Origin: Toxonevra muliebris
Taxonomy: Eukaryota; Arthropoda; Insecta; Diptera; Pallopteridae
Reading direction: 5' to 3'
Assembly: GCA_963691655.1 (NCBI GenBank)
Contig: OY829329.1
Span: 81,276,613 to 81,340,612, forward strand
DNA length: 64,000 bases
Below are positions 1 through 13,695 of the stretch, piece after piece. Each line of letters opens with the position of its first letter. The stretch's first letter is position 1. The notes under the pieces are model-generated. The model did not search any database. It was not told where the DNA came from and saw nothing but the letters and a program-made list of their open reading frames with translations. The position numbers and the translations under genes are program-made.

Positions 1-1062
1 TTCAATGAACTAAGCCGCAATTAATATCATTTTTCTATCCCAAGCTCATTAATGCTCCAGTTAGTTAAATTAAATTTTGCTAATTTTTGTTCAATAAATG
101 CTTGAAATTCAAAGAAAGATCTTTGAGCTGTCTGCACATGTATGAAATTATTTCATTTTATTCATACGCACAGCATGCCCGAAGTAAATTTCTTCCTTTT
201 GTGGAAAGCAACAGCAGTTGGCATTTGAAATTGTCATGTTTCATGTCTCATAATACGACGGCGAACAGGAAAATAATAATAAAATTTATTTAGAGAATGA
301 AATGTAATTATTTTGACAGTAAAAATAGCAATATCGCACAGACATTTACTTGTGCAATGCTTCTTAAAGGAAATAATGTTGAGGTCTTTTACTTTCCGTA
401 TCACATACATACGTATACCTACACATTAAACTGCTTTCTCCTTTCTACCGAGAAAATATAGTATAAAAAATAAATTTAATTTAAATTTTACTTACTTCGT
501 TGGCACCGTAAGGGAAAGGGTGATGTAAGATAACAAGGGAATATAAACGACAATATTGTGCACAAAGAAATCTAATAACAATTACGCAAAAATATAACAA
601 TTTATCAATAATTCTGCAAATCCTCGTCTTCTTACCTCACAAATTTTAAAAATTATACTATATTTTTGTATACAGTTTCAAGTATAAAACTGCAAATTCG
701 TAATATTCCTTTCCCTCCAACCCCTCTTCCCTTCCCTCTACGCCGCCCTTTATCGTGTAGTTCCTCTTTAACATCTTTGTAAAAAGAGTTTTCATTTATT
801 TATTTATTTATTTTATTTATTCCATTTCAGTGCAATTCGTCAGCATTTTTAGCTAAGAAGAATGCAAAAAATATATAAAAAATAAACTTTTGTAAAATAC
901 AAAATTGAAATTTATTCCTCACAAATATGTATATGTATGTGTATAATGTCTGATATTTTCAGTTGCCATTCGAGTTGCCATTGCATACCACACCCGCTGA
1001 CAATTTTGTAATATCAATGCAGGTTGTTGATGCCAGCATTATTTTGTTATTGTTGTAGCTGT
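1..1062. other. Non-coding AT-rich flank
   Basis: I see no gene here. The stretch is AT-rich and its short open frames show no recognisable protein signature. It contains a TTTA-type simple repeat near 794-823 and several T-rich tracts. It ends where the 5500-bp tandem unit begins. Confidence 0.6.
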
Positions 1063-3554
1063 TGCTGCCGTTTGTTTTTTGTTGTTCTCATATTTTTGCA
1101 TTATTTATTAAAATTCAATTTAACATTTTTATTGTGAAAAAATACTAAAAGCAAGAGCGCCAGATGAAGTTTTCATTTCTTTTGTTGTTAAATTACCATG
1201 TTGTTATTGTTGTACACGCAGTTTTTTCATATTAAATATGTGAGAGAAAACTGCACACTACTTTTTTTTATTTGCCTGAAAGTTCATTGTCAATGAACAC
1301 GCATTCACTTCCCTTTTCGAAATGAAGCGGAAATGCTGGAAAATTGCTTTCAATAGTTGTTGTTTAACTTCTTTGGTTTTTATTGCTGTCACTGCAATTT
1401 GCATTGTAAAAATATTCCTAAATAATTTCCAATAAATTTAGTTCAAATGCAATGCTACTGCTATTTCGGAGACAATTGTCACCCTGTCAATCTATGTACA
1501 AAAAGCACAACAACACTGCAGCTACCTAAGACGTGCACATACATATTCTCCACTCCACTTCCGCGTCCGTGCTCACATTTCATAAAATGCATTCACAACT
1601 ACTCGTAATCGTATTTGTTACACATTTTCTGTGCCTTTACTTTTTGCTAGCAGTATCTTTATGTTGCTGCTGCTTTTCTTCTTTAGAGAGAATATTTATA
1701 TTATTTGATGCATTACAAATACAAAGCATTGCACTGCAAATACTGCTGCAATTCAATTTCAGATTGCAACCGGCTCTTACATTCAATTCTGTGCTGGCCA
1801 ACCAGACCAAATTTACTATCATTTTAACTTTATCATATTTAAAAAAAAATACCATGTTTCTTTTCAATTTGTTTTTGCTATCTTTTTCGATATTGCGACA
1901 AATTCTCTTTTGAATGCGATAATTTAATAAATTGAGTTAAGGAAATTGAATTAAAATTGTTCAATAAGTTTTGTGAAGAATACACACAGAGTGATGAATG
2001 AGATTGGCAATTTCAGACATATATAAAAAAGAGACGGACGAATGCGCAAAGGAGAAACAGAAGGAGCATTGCATGTGTGGATGTGTGTCTATGTGCACTT
2101 TTTGAATGTTTTTCAACAGTAACTTTTAAATGGCTGCTTTCCACATTTTAACTACAATGCGTATGAGTGATTTTTAAATTCCATTAAATGCGAAAAACTG
2201 CTTAGAGTGGCACTAAACGAAATTGTACAAGAAGCATCTGATTTCTGATTTTATTAACAATTTCATATAATTTAAGCTTTCAAATGTTTTTGTAATTTTG
2301 TTTTTAAGAAGTTAAACAATAAGAGACATTTCAATTCATACCATTTTGCTCCAAGGAAACCGAAAGAAAAACAATACGCAAAAACACAAACTATTGAAAA
2401 CCTATTTTGTTTTTCTTTTTTCAACTTCAGATTGTGCAATATGCAAAATAAAAAAATGCCTGCTATTTCATGAATTTTTTGTTTTTGTTCAAATAAAAAA
2501 GAAATGCGTGCAATCATAAAGTTTATTTTTCATAAATTTTTAAAAATCACTCCATGCTCATGCTGTAGAGGAGTGTGTGTATGTGTATGTGCATATGCAT
2601 AGTCACTCGCAAATATTTTTTTTTTTTTATTAATATTAAAAATATGTTTTTCCCCCGCCACAGCAGCGTAGTAATAGAAAGTCAACAAAAAGAAAATGTC
2701 AAGGAAAGGCAAAGTGAAAATAACGTAATGAAATTTTTAAAAGGCATGTCAAGGGAGAAAAGAGCACAGAATTTCAAACTATCAGCTGAGTAAATTTAAC
2801 TCCAAACATGGTGATACAGATCTTCTTTTTATTTCATCAGGGTATAACAAAGAGAGAAGATTTCTGTTTCGGAATACTGAAGCCAGGCAAAGAAAATCTA
2901 ATGCTTGCAACTTATAGTTGCAGTGTCTATTTAATTTACTATTTCAGTGAGTTTGGTAAACGACCATACAAGCTTAACTTATTACCGGATATTTAACGCT
3001 TATAATTATTTCATTGCGATCTCGCTGAATATTTGCCGAAATTTTCCAGTACTACGGATACCAACCGTACTCTTTGAAAACAATGTGTACTCTTTTTCAT
3101 TTTGATGCCAAGTGTATTGTTTTTTATCCATTATGTCATTTAGGACCTTTCTAAATATTTTGATGACGATATGCAGCAGCCTGATGACCTCCATTATGGC
3201 TCTAATAAGGTGTGCAAATTATTTAAAATCTATCTATGGTCTCAAGCATGGAGGAATACATGACAACTCTGTTGGTGAAAAGAAGTGCGAAAAAGAAGCT
3301 GAATTTGACCTTAAAATTTGTAGAGGTAGCAATAAATCTGAAAGTCCTGATTCTGTTTCATCGTTACGTAGTGAAGTGCTCGGCGCTGAGGAGTGATTTC
3401 TGTAAAATTGTTGAGTGAGTGTCTAGTTTTGCATTGGCTAATATATATATCGACATTTAAAATCCAAAAAGCAGTAACTACACATTTTAATTTTTTTAGA
3501 GGAATTTTTTTTTACATTTTAGATGACGATATAAAAATATACAGACATACCCTT

Positions 3555-4760
3555 GAGTTCGACCGAACGTCCATTTTTTAGTCGAAGCCCAACCGAACTT
3601 CGGTCAAATTTTTAATGTACGGCCGAAACGAGTTTTTCTCAGGCAAAAAATAAATCAATAATTTTTTGCTTTTAAAATGATAAATTTCAGGGAGAGAAAA
3701 TAACGATTATTTTACAAAATTTAATGGAAAAATCAACATGTTCTAATTGTCGGAGAGCATAGTTGAGTACACCTAAATGATGCTGGTTGCACGCTTTATT
3801 GAAACCAGTAAAGATATTTATTTTTTTAGCATTACCCCTAAAAATCGAAAATAATTATTATCTATTGATTTTTATTTTTTAAATCTGGTTTAAAAATTAT
3901 TTTTGATTTTCATGTTTTTGCTCATCCGAAAAAATCAACTTACGATATTATTATTTGAGTTACATTTTTTTGCTTAAGAATAAAAATTATTTTTTGTGTT
4001 TTATTTTCATGCTCGGGAATAAAAATTATTGATTGAGTTTAATTTTTTTTTTCGAAATGAAAAACTCAAAACCTCATAAATCCTTGTTACTTCGAGTACG
4101 GTTATTGCATGTTCGGCGAATTTTCCATAGAATATTTTCCTCCAACATATTAACCCTTTGGCACCAACAATTATGGGTATTTTTATATGTAACTTTATTA
4201 TAGGTCACTGAACAACAAAAATCTGTAAAGTTAGTTTTGGTAAAAATAAACCCAAGTTCCAAAAATGTCTCAAATTTTCACCTTTTATTCACAAGTGTAT
4301 CTTTAAAATTATTTTCGAGACTAAAAAATTATTTGATGTCGCAAAATAAACTTTAATTGTTTTTCAATAATTGAAAATTAAGAAATAATTAATTTGAAAT
4401 AAAAATGTTTTTATGGTTTAAATGGTGTTATGCTTTAAATCAATAACAAAAATTCAGAGCCGTTGACTTAGAAAAAAAAACTTTTTTTTATAATTCATTG
4501 AACATAAAATACATACATATGGTATTACTAATATGATATTAATAATACAATAATATAGTATTACAAAACTTATTAATATTAATAATCAAAGTTAAATAAC
4601 TGTATATATAGTGTAAAAATAACAATTTGTCAGCTCAAGAAAATTTGTTCTTGTGTTCGGCTGTTTTTCGGTTAATTTTTGGCCGAAGCCTAATAAAAGC
4701 CGAACACCAAATTAATGGCCAAACCTGGCTGAACACTAATCCGAACGTTCAGTCGAACTC
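3555..4760. mobile_element. MITE-like terminal inverted repeat element (copy A)
   Basis: The left end (from 3555, GAGTTCGACCGAACGT) matches the reverse complement of the right end (to 4760, GAGTTCGACTGAACGT) with one mismatch in 16. Both ends are followed by further CGAA/TTCGG-rich inverted motifs. The 1.2-kb interior is very AT-rich and has no transposase frame. No clear target duplication is visible: the 8 bp on the left are ATACCCTT and on the right TACCTTAC. An internal portion recurs near 55650-55950, so this is a dispersed family. The superfamily is not determined. Confidence 0.6.
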
Positions 4761-6048
4761 TACCTTACCCACACTATAAGAAAGCTTTCGTACAGTAGTT
4801 CGAGCACTTAACATACAAACATCTGTTATTAACAGCATGCCCCAAAAGCTCTATATAATTTTAAAAAGCTAAACGATCACGTTAGCAAACACAAAAGTCT
4901 ATCGGTATTCAACATATATTTAACTTTTACACCAGTCCTGAAGTGTGCGTAGCACGGCCGTACTGCGTAGTCGCGTTCTGAGGAGTTCTGGAAAAATACT
5001 TCGCTTGCCTTTTTGGGAAGTTTTTTTTTAACGGTCGGATAGAATATTTCAAAACCTCTAAAATATTATTTCTTCGAATTTCAACTTGTTTAAAAATTAT
5101 AATTTACAGCGTATTCCGTGGTTTATTTACTGGGATCAGTTGAGTTCGAAAAGCACTGATATGGAGATAGTGGTCGAAAAATCGACCACCCCCTCCTGGC
5201 CAAACCTGAAGAGATAAAAAAAATTTTAAAATCAAACATTTTTTTCACGTTAATTGTGCTTGCAAAAAGTATTATTGGTTTTCTCCCAGCGGTTTAGTAT
5301 CAGTTGAAATTGGGTTAAGTAAGTTTTTTCGAATAATGGCTGAGATATGTGTGCTTTTTGTGTAATTTTCACACAAGTCGTAGGCTAAGTAGTTCTTTCT
5401 CGCAAAAAGTAATCACAAAAAATTTTAAGCATAAAGTTTAAAATTTTTCTCAAAATTCATTCTGCTGTTGGAAATGACAAACCACTTGAACTTCTCATGA
5501 GTAATAACTCAATTTCGTGTATTTTGTTCTATTTGTTCTACAGTGATATATAGCTCGGTCGATCGAAACTATAGTTGACGCACTGTAGAACTGTAACCCA
5601 AAAAATCGTCATTATGTCTTATCTCAAAAACTTTCCAACCAAAAAAAATGAATGTGATTTTTGTATTCAATGACCTCGAATTAGCTTAGACAACATACTT
5701 TGGTTTGTGTTATATTTTGAGTTTGAAATTTTGTAATCCAATGTAATACCAAAAAAAATGTTGTTTACACACACAAAAATTGTAAAAGGAGAAAAAATCG
5801 TACTGTAGTCAGTCATTACCATGTAGCTGAATAAATGTGATGCTTGTCTATGCTATAAAAGTAAAAATATTTATACTTAAATTATAATTAAAAAAATATT
5901 TTTTTTTATAAAGTTGTCAAAAAACTGGACATTTTGCGTCCCATTGCATTTGACAACGAGACAGGGACAAAGCTTTCAAAAACGGGGCAGTCCCGCCGAA
6001 ATCAGGTCGATTGGCAACCGTGATTTTTAAGCGCAACAGCAAATTTTG

Positions 6049-6481
6049 CTAGCGCGCCATAAGTCTAGCCCCTTTGACCAGGACACTTAAAATAAAAAAC
6101 AAAACATTCTTTATGAGGGCTGTTACTTTCGTTCTGGCGTTCGATTTATTTGCAGCAATTTCTGAATCTAATCCAATTGAGTGGCACAATCCAAAAAGCT
6201 CAATGATTGATGATGGCTTATAATTCCCTTGGCACTTGTTTTGTGTTCCTTTTAACCATAAAAGAGCTAACATCTTTTGGACATGAAGCAGTTGATAATT
6301 TTGATAGATGTTTAGCACTTTTTACATGATCTTGAATGCTTGACTTTCCACCATTTGCAATGCAAATCTCCCTTCCACATATCGACACATTTTTATATAT
6401 GGCAATCCAGCAGTCCAAAAATTTGCAAAAATAAGAAAAACTCACGAGCGATGCAAATCTACGTTCAACAGCAATGCACAA
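6049..6481 (-). pseudogene. Broken hAT transposase N-terminus (BED-type finger), copy A
   Basis: Two overlapping minus-strand frames (6481-6218 and 6318-6049) together resemble the N-terminal part of a hAT-superfamily transposase. The first frame contains a BED-finger-like arrangement: CGREICIANGGKSSIQDHVKS followed by KH. The second has a segment ending NARTKVTALIKNVL, a pattern I recognise from the region after the finger in ZBED/hAT proteins. A frameshift between about 6220 and 6320 separates them, and no catalytic domain follows. It is therefore a non-functional 5' fragment. The family call rests on motif recognition only. Confidence 0.5.
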
Positions 6482-9054
6482 ATAATATGTTCAATATGAT
6501 AGAGAAGAAAAGGATTAAACTAGCGATGAACATTTTTTCATAACAATAATCGGACAAAAAGATGCTGCCGTTTGTTTTTTGTTGTTCTCATATTTTTGCA
6601 TTATTTATTAAAATTCAATTTAACATTTTTATTGTGAAAAAATACTAAAAGCAAGAGCGCCAGATGAAGTTTTCATTTCTTTTGTTGTTAAATTACCATG
6701 TTGTTATTGTTGTACACGCAGTTTTTTCATATTAAATATGTGAGAGAAAACTGCACACTACTTTTTTTTATTTGCCTGAAAGTTCATTGTCAATGAACAC
6801 GCATTCACTTCCCTTTTCGAAATGAAGCGGAAATGCTGGAAAATTGCTTTCAATAGTTGTTGTTTAACTTCTTTGGTTTTTATTGCTGTCACTGCAATTT
6901 GCATTGTAAAAATATTCCTAAATAATTTCCAATAAATTTAGTTCAAATGCAATGCTACTGCTATTTCGGAGACAATTGTCACCCTGTCAATCTATGTACA
7001 AAAAGCACAACAACACTGCAGCTACCTAAGACGTGCACATACATATTCTCCACTCCACTTCCGCGTCCGTGCTCACATTTCATAAAATGCATTCACAACT
7101 ACTCGTAATCGTATTTGTTACACATTTTCTGTGCCTTTACTTTTTGCTAGCAGTATCTTTATGTTGCTGCTGCTTTTCTTCTTTAGAGAGAATATTTATA
7201 TTATTTGATGCATTACAAATACAAAGCATTGCACTGCAAATACTGCTGCAATTCAATTTCAGATTGCAACCGGCTCTTACATTCAATTCTGTGCTGGCCA
7301 ACCAGACCAAATTTACTATCATTTTAACTTTATCATATTTAAAAAAAAATACCATGTTTCTTTTCAATTTGTTTTTGCTATCTTTTTCGATATTGCGACA
7401 AATTCTCTTTTGAATGCGATAATTTAATAAATTGAGTTAAGGAAATTGAATTAAAATTGTTCAATAAGTTTTGTGAAGAATACACACAGAGTGATGAATG
7501 AGATTGGCAATTTCAGACATATATAAAAAAGAGACGGACGAATGCGCAAAGGAGAAACAGAAGGAGCATTGCATGTGTGGATGTGTGTCTATGTGCACTT
7601 TTTGAATGTTTTTCAACAGTAACTTTTAAATGGCTGCTTTCCACATTTTAACTACAATGCGTATGAGTGATTTTTAAATTCCATTAAATGCGAAAAACTG
7701 CTTAGAGTGGCACTAAACGAAATTGTACAAGAAGCATCTGATTTCTGATTTTATTAACAATTTCATATAATTTAAGCTTTCAAATGTTTTTGTAATTTTG
7801 TTTTTAAGAAGTTAAACAATAAGAGACATTTCAATTCATACCATTTTGCTCCAAGGAAACCGAAAGAAAAACAATACGCAAAAACACAAACTATTGAAAA
7901 CCTATTTTGTTTTTCTTTTTTCAACTTCAGATTGTGCAATATGCAAAATAAAAAAATGCCTGCTATTTCATGAATTTTTTGTTTTTGTTCAAATAAAAAA
8001 GAAATGCGTGCAATCATAAAGTTTATTTTTCATAAATTTTTAAAAATCACTCCATGCTCATGCTGTAGAGGAGTGTGTGTATGTGTATGTGCATATGCAT
8101 AGTCACTCGCAAATATTTTTTTTTTTTTATTAATATTAAAAATATGTTTTTCCCCCGCCACAGCAGCGTAGTAATAGAAAGTCAACAAAAAGAAAATGTC
8201 AAGGAAAGGCAAAGTGAAAATAACGTAATGAAATTTTTAAAAGGCATGTCAAGGGAGAAAAGAGCACAGAATTTCAAACTATCAGCTGAGTAAATTTAAC
8301 TCCAAACATGGTGATACAGATCTTCTTTTTATTTCATCAGGGTATAACAAAGAGAGAAGATTTCTGTTTCGGAATACTGAAGCCAGGCAAAGAAAATCTA
8401 ATGCTTGCAACTTATAGTTGCAGTGTCTATTTAATTTACTATTTCAGTGAGTTTGGTAAACGACCATACAAGCTTAACTTATTACCGGATATTTAACGCT
8501 TATAATTATTTCATTGCGATCTCGCTGAATATTTGCCGAAATTTTCCAGTACTACGGATACCAACCGTACTCTTTGAAAACAATGTGTACTCTTTTTCAT
8601 TTTGATGCCAAGTGTATTGTTTTTTATCCATTATGTCATTTAGGACCTTTCTAAATATTTTGATGACGATATGCAGCAGCCTGATGACCTCCATTATGGC
8701 TCTAATAAGGTGTGCAAATTATTTAAAATCTATCTATGGTCTCAAGCATGGAGGAATACATGACAACTCTGTTGGTGAAAAGAAGTGCGAAAAAGAAGCT
8801 GAATTTGACCTTAAAATTTGTAGAGGTAGCAATAAATCTGAAAGTCCTGATTCTGTTTCATCGTTACGTAGTGAAGTGCTCGGCGCTGAGGAGTGATTTC
8901 TGTAAAATTGTTGAGTGAGTGTCTAGTTTTGCATTGGCTAATATATATATCGACATTTAAAATCCAAAAAGCAGTAACTACACATTTTAATTTTTTTAGA
9001 GGAATTTTTTTTTACATTTTAGATGACGATATAAAAATATACAGACATACCCTT

Positions 9055-10260
9055 GAGTTCGACCGAACGTCCATTTTTTAGTCGAAGCCCAACCGAACTT
9101 CGGTCAAATTTTTAATGTACGGCCGAAACGAGTTTTTCTCAGGCAAAAAATAAATCAATAATTTTTTGCTTTTAAAATGATAAATTTCAGGGAGAGAAAA
9201 TAACGATTATTTTACAAAATTTAATGGAAAAATCAACATGTTCTAATTGTCGGAGAGCATAGTTGAGTACACCTAAATGATGCTGGTTGCACGCTTTATT
9301 GAAACCAGTAAAGATATTTATTTTTTTAGCATTACCCCTAAAAATCGAAAATAATTATTATCTATTGATTTTTATTTTTTAAATCTGGTTTAAAAATTAT
9401 TTTTGATTTTCATGTTTTTGCTCATCCGAAAAAATCAACTTACGATATTATTATTTGAGTTACATTTTTTTGCTTAAGAATAAAAATTATTTTTTGTGTT
9501 TTATTTTCATGCTCGGGAATAAAAATTATTGATTGAGTTTAATTTTTTTTTTCGAAATGAAAAACTCAAAACCTCATAAATCCTTGTTACTTCGAGTACG
9601 GTTATTGCATGTTCGGCGAATTTTCCATAGAATATTTTCCTCCAACATATTAACCCTTTGGCACCAACAATTATGGGTATTTTTATATGTAACTTTATTA
9701 TAGGTCACTGAACAACAAAAATCTGTAAAGTTAGTTTTGGTAAAAATAAACCCAAGTTCCAAAAATGTCTCAAATTTTCACCTTTTATTCACAAGTGTAT
9801 CTTTAAAATTATTTTCGAGACTAAAAAATTATTTGATGTCGCAAAATAAACTTTAATTGTTTTTCAATAATTGAAAATTAAGAAATAATTAATTTGAAAT
9901 AAAAATGTTTTTATGGTTTAAATGGTGTTATGCTTTAAATCAATAACAAAAATTCAGAGCCGTTGACTTAGAAAAAAAAACTTTTTTTTATAATTCATTG
10001 AACATAAAATACATACATATGGTATTACTAATATGATATTAATAATACAATAATATAGTATTACAAAACTTATTAATATTAATAATCAAAGTTAAATAAC
10101 TGTATATATAGTGTAAAAATAACAATTTGTCAGCTCAAGAAAATTTGTTCTTGTGTTCGGCTGTTTTTCGGTTAATTTTTGGCCGAAGCCTAATAAAAGC
10201 CGAACACCAAATTAATGGCCAAACCTGGCTGAACACTAATCCGAACGTTCAGTCGAACTC
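9055..10260. mobile_element. MITE-like terminal inverted repeat element (copy B)
   Basis: Identical duplicate of the element at 3555-4760, carried by the second tandem unit. It is not an independent insertion. Confidence 0.6.
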
Positions 10261-11548
10261 TACCTTACCCACACTATAAGAAAGCTTTCGTACAGTAGTT
10301 CGAGCACTTAACATACAAACATCTGTTATTAACAGCATGCCCCAAAAGCTCTATATAATTTTAAAAAGCTAAACGATCACGTTAGCAAACACAAAAGTCT
10401 ATCGGTATTCAACATATATTTAACTTTTACACCAGTCCTGAAGTGTGCGTAGCACGGCCGTACTGCGTAGTCGCGTTCTGAGGAGTTCTGGAAAAATACT
10501 TCGCTTGCCTTTTTGGGAAGTTTTTTTTTAACGGTCGGATAGAATATTTCAAAACCTCTAAAATATTATTTCTTCGAATTTCAACTTGTTTAAAAATTAT
10601 AATTTACAGCGTATTCCGTGGTTTATTTACTGGGATCAGTTGAGTTCGAAAAGCACTGATATGGAGATAGTGGTCGAAAAATCGACCACCCCCTCCTGGC
10701 CAAACCTGAAGAGATAAAAAAAATTTTAAAATCAAACATTTTTTTCACGTTAATTGTGCTTGCAAAAAGTATTATTGGTTTTCTCCCAGCGGTTTAGTAT
10801 CAGTTGAAATTGGGTTAAGTAAGTTTTTTCGAATAATGGCTGAGATATGTGTGCTTTTTGTGTAATTTTCACACAAGTCGTAGGCTAAGTAGTTCTTTCT
10901 CGCAAAAAGTAATCACAAAAAATTTTAAGCATAAAGTTTAAAATTTTTCTCAAAATTCATTCTGCTGTTGGAAATGACAAACCACTTGAACTTCTCATGA
11001 GTAATAACTCAATTTCGTGTATTTTGTTCTATTTGTTCTACAGTGATATATAGCTCGGTCGATCGAAACTATAGTTGACGCACTGTAGAACTGTAACCCA
11101 AAAAATCGTCATTATGTCTTATCTCAAAAACTTTCCAACCAAAAAAAATGAATGTGATTTTTGTATTCAATGACCTCGAATTAGCTTAGACAACATACTT
11201 TGGTTTGTGTTATATTTTGAGTTTGAAATTTTGTAATCCAATGTAATACCAAAAAAAATGTTGTTTACACACACAAAAATTGTAAAAGGAGAAAAAATCG
11301 TACTGTAGTCAGTCATTACCATGTAGCTGAATAAATGTGATGCTTGTCTATGCTATAAAAGTAAAAATATTTATACTTAAATTATAATTAAAAAAATATT
11401 TTTTTTTATAAAGTTGTCAAAAAACTGGACATTTTGCGTCCCATTGCATTTGACAACGAGACAGGGACAAAGCTTTCAAAAACGGGGCAGTCCCGCCGAA
11501 ATCAGGTCGATTGGCAACCGTGATTTTTAAGCGCAACAGCAAATTTTG

Positions 11549-11981
11549 CTAGCGCGCCATAAGTCTAGCCCCTTTGACCAGGACACTTAAAATAAAAAAC
11601 AAAACATTCTTTATGAGGGCTGTTACTTTCGTTCTGGCGTTCGATTTATTTGCAGCAATTTCTGAATCTAATCCAATTGAGTGGCACAATCCAAAAAGCT
11701 CAATGATTGATGATGGCTTATAATTCCCTTGGCACTTGTTTTGTGTTCCTTTTAACCATAAAAGAGCTAACATCTTTTGGACATGAAGCAGTTGATAATT
11801 TTGATAGATGTTTAGCACTTTTTACATGATCTTGAATGCTTGACTTTCCACCATTTGCAATGCAAATCTCCCTTCCACATATCGACACATTTTTATATAT
11901 GGCAATCCAGCAGTCCAAAAATTTGCAAAAATAAGAAAAACTCACGAGCGATGCAAATCTACGTTCAACAGCAATGCACAA
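11549..11981 (-). pseudogene. Broken hAT transposase N-terminus, copy B
   Basis: Identical to the fragment at 6049-6481, in the second tandem unit. Here the flank survives: about 200 bp further right, at 12175-12187, there is a hAT-type terminal sequence (TAGGACTGCCATA on the minus strand). That is where the 5' end of a minus-strand hAT element would be expected. Confidence 0.5.
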
Positions 11982-12062
11982 ATAATATGTTCAATATGAT
12001 AGAGAAGAAAAGGATTAAACTAGCGATGAACATTTTTTCATAACAATAATCGGACAAAAAGA

Positions 12063-12187
12063 AAAGGTCTCTTTTTTTATTTGCATACATTTAAAAACCA
12101 GGGCAATTTCAAGATGGATCAGGACACCAGGACGATTAGTCTGAAACCAGGACAAATTCTGGAAAACCAAGACGTATGGCAGTCCTA
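12063..12187 (-). mobile_element. 5' terminal part of a hAT-like element
   Basis: Read on the minus strand, the end at 12187 begins TAGGACTGCCATACGTCTTG. This resembles the end of the hAT-type MITE at 33424 (TAGGGTTGCCAGACGGTCTTG). Both are followed by several GTCC/TCCTGG-type motifs. Together with the broken transposase start at 11549-11981 this suggests one minus-strand hAT element. No matching far end or target duplication is visible. Confidence 0.45.
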
Positions 12188-13564
12188 TGCTAGAGTCCAA
12201 TATTTCATAAAAAAAAAACAACTTTCGAAAAAATTGCGATTACGTTAATTTTGTATTATTTTACTTCACAAATTTAGTTTTTGTTCAAATGTTGTGGTCA
12301 TTTCATTCCAAATCGTAAATAAATGTCTAAAACAATCAAGCGACTATTCGGATAACAATCATGAAATCAAGATTTATTTTTCTGTGACAGCATTGTCGAA
12401 TATACTCAGCAAAAACACCAAAAGGGTTAAAAAACAATAAAACGTGCAGCTGCTGCACACCAAAAAAGTAAAACGTAAAAGTAAACAGTCTTTTGCTTTT
12501 TTACTGTTTTCCCTTGCTCTGTGGCCCCACCCTTTTTCCTAAGGAGCATTATTTTCACCTCCGACCTTCAAATTTGTTCTTCTGTTGTATCTAAGGTACT
12601 CCGGAATACAAAAATCCACATAAAAAAGAAGCGATTTCAGGAAAGGATGGAAATTTCAAAAACTAGTTTCTGTTTTGTAACCAAACGTGACCAAACGAAA
12701 ATTGGAATATGTTAATTACATAAAAAAACAATTATTATTGTGGATTTATGGATTTCGTAAAGAGGAAGGGAGACGCAGATCTAGTATGATCCAAGGCGGC
12801 ACAGATTGTAAATCTGACTATGGTACTGGTTATGTACAAGCTGCATAGCTAGTGCAGAACTGGTGAATGGATTTTTGGCTACCTTCTAAGTATCTATTTT
12901 AGAATATGTACTATACAAAAAATTCAAATCGTTGAGTAAAAAAATTGGGATTTCCGGTCGAGGAATTTAAATGCTGAACTAATGTGTGCAGGCTACCGCG
13001 ATCGAATATGAATTTCTGAAAGTTCTGTCACGAACAACTGCTGTAATACAAATAAAAACTAGTAATACGAGTAATCAGGCCCTCCCAGAAGGGTTTCAAT
13101 AATTCAAACTACTTTTTTGAACCACTTGCGTTTTACTATGAGCGAAAATCAACTAAACGGATTGGCTGGACTAAACATTCATCGGGAATATTATAATATA
13201 AAATTTTGTATATACAGTACATCGAATTAGATAACCTGCCACACTGCCGCCTTCCTCCCCTCCCCCCCTCCCCGCCCCCAAAAAAAAGCAAATTCTGTGC
13301 ACAGCTCTGCTTAGTTACTTTGGCTGTGAACTTCTCTTATTTCACATTCATTCCACTATGAATATGAGCACAAAGAAAATTTTCCCGTTTATTCTTGGTG
13401 CTGCTGATGTTACTGGTGCTCACTCTGGTGGATTTTGTGATGCCACTGTTGCTGGTATTACAGTGTATATGCTCCATCATGTAAGCGAATTCTGTGTGTC
13501 ATTTTCGTAACTCCATTTGCACACAAAAAATATCATTTGCCCAAGGCAAACAATTAAATTTAAC

Positions 13565-13695
13565 GTTTGTTGCACTCCTTCCTGTTATTGTTGTGCGGCG
13601 GATGTATTTGTCGTTCGTTGTTGCTGTTGCTGTTGCTGTTACCGGCAATGGCTTTTTTCGCATGTGTTTTCATATTTGTTGCTGTTGCTTTTAGT
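13565..13695. repeat. TTG/GCT triplet-rich cryptic microsatellite
   Basis: Interrupted runs of GTTGCT and GTT triplets, giving leucine-, cysteine- or valine-rich translations in three plus frames. Those open frames come from the repeat, not from a gene. Confidence 0.7.

Larger units (their letters stand above)
1063..6562 (+). repeat. 5500-bp tandem duplication, copy A
   Basis: The sequence from 1063 reappears from 6563 with a constant offset of 5500 bp. I found no mismatch in any line compared, including homopolymer runs. The left edge is set by the first mismatch (T at 1062 against A at 6562). The right edge runs directly into copy B. The unit holds a terminal-inverted-repeat element, a broken hAT transposase start and otherwise AT-rich non-coding DNA; I see no intact gene. 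It is either a very recent tandem duplication or an assembly artefact. Confidence 0.95.
6563..12062 (+). repeat. 5500-bp tandem duplication, copy B
   Basis: Second, apparently identical copy of the unit at 1063-6562, head to tail with no spacer. Its right edge (12062) falls inside a hAT-like element that continues to an inverted-repeat end at about 12187, so copy B keeps the native right flank and copy A is cut short. The left and internal junctions share essentially no microhomology (one G at the second base upstream). Confidence 0.95.

Noticed and set aside
1533..1913. 126-codon open frame (and its copy at 7033)
   Set aside because: It is Leu/Phe-rich translation of AT-rich DNA with no motif. 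The identical copy only reflects the tandem duplication.
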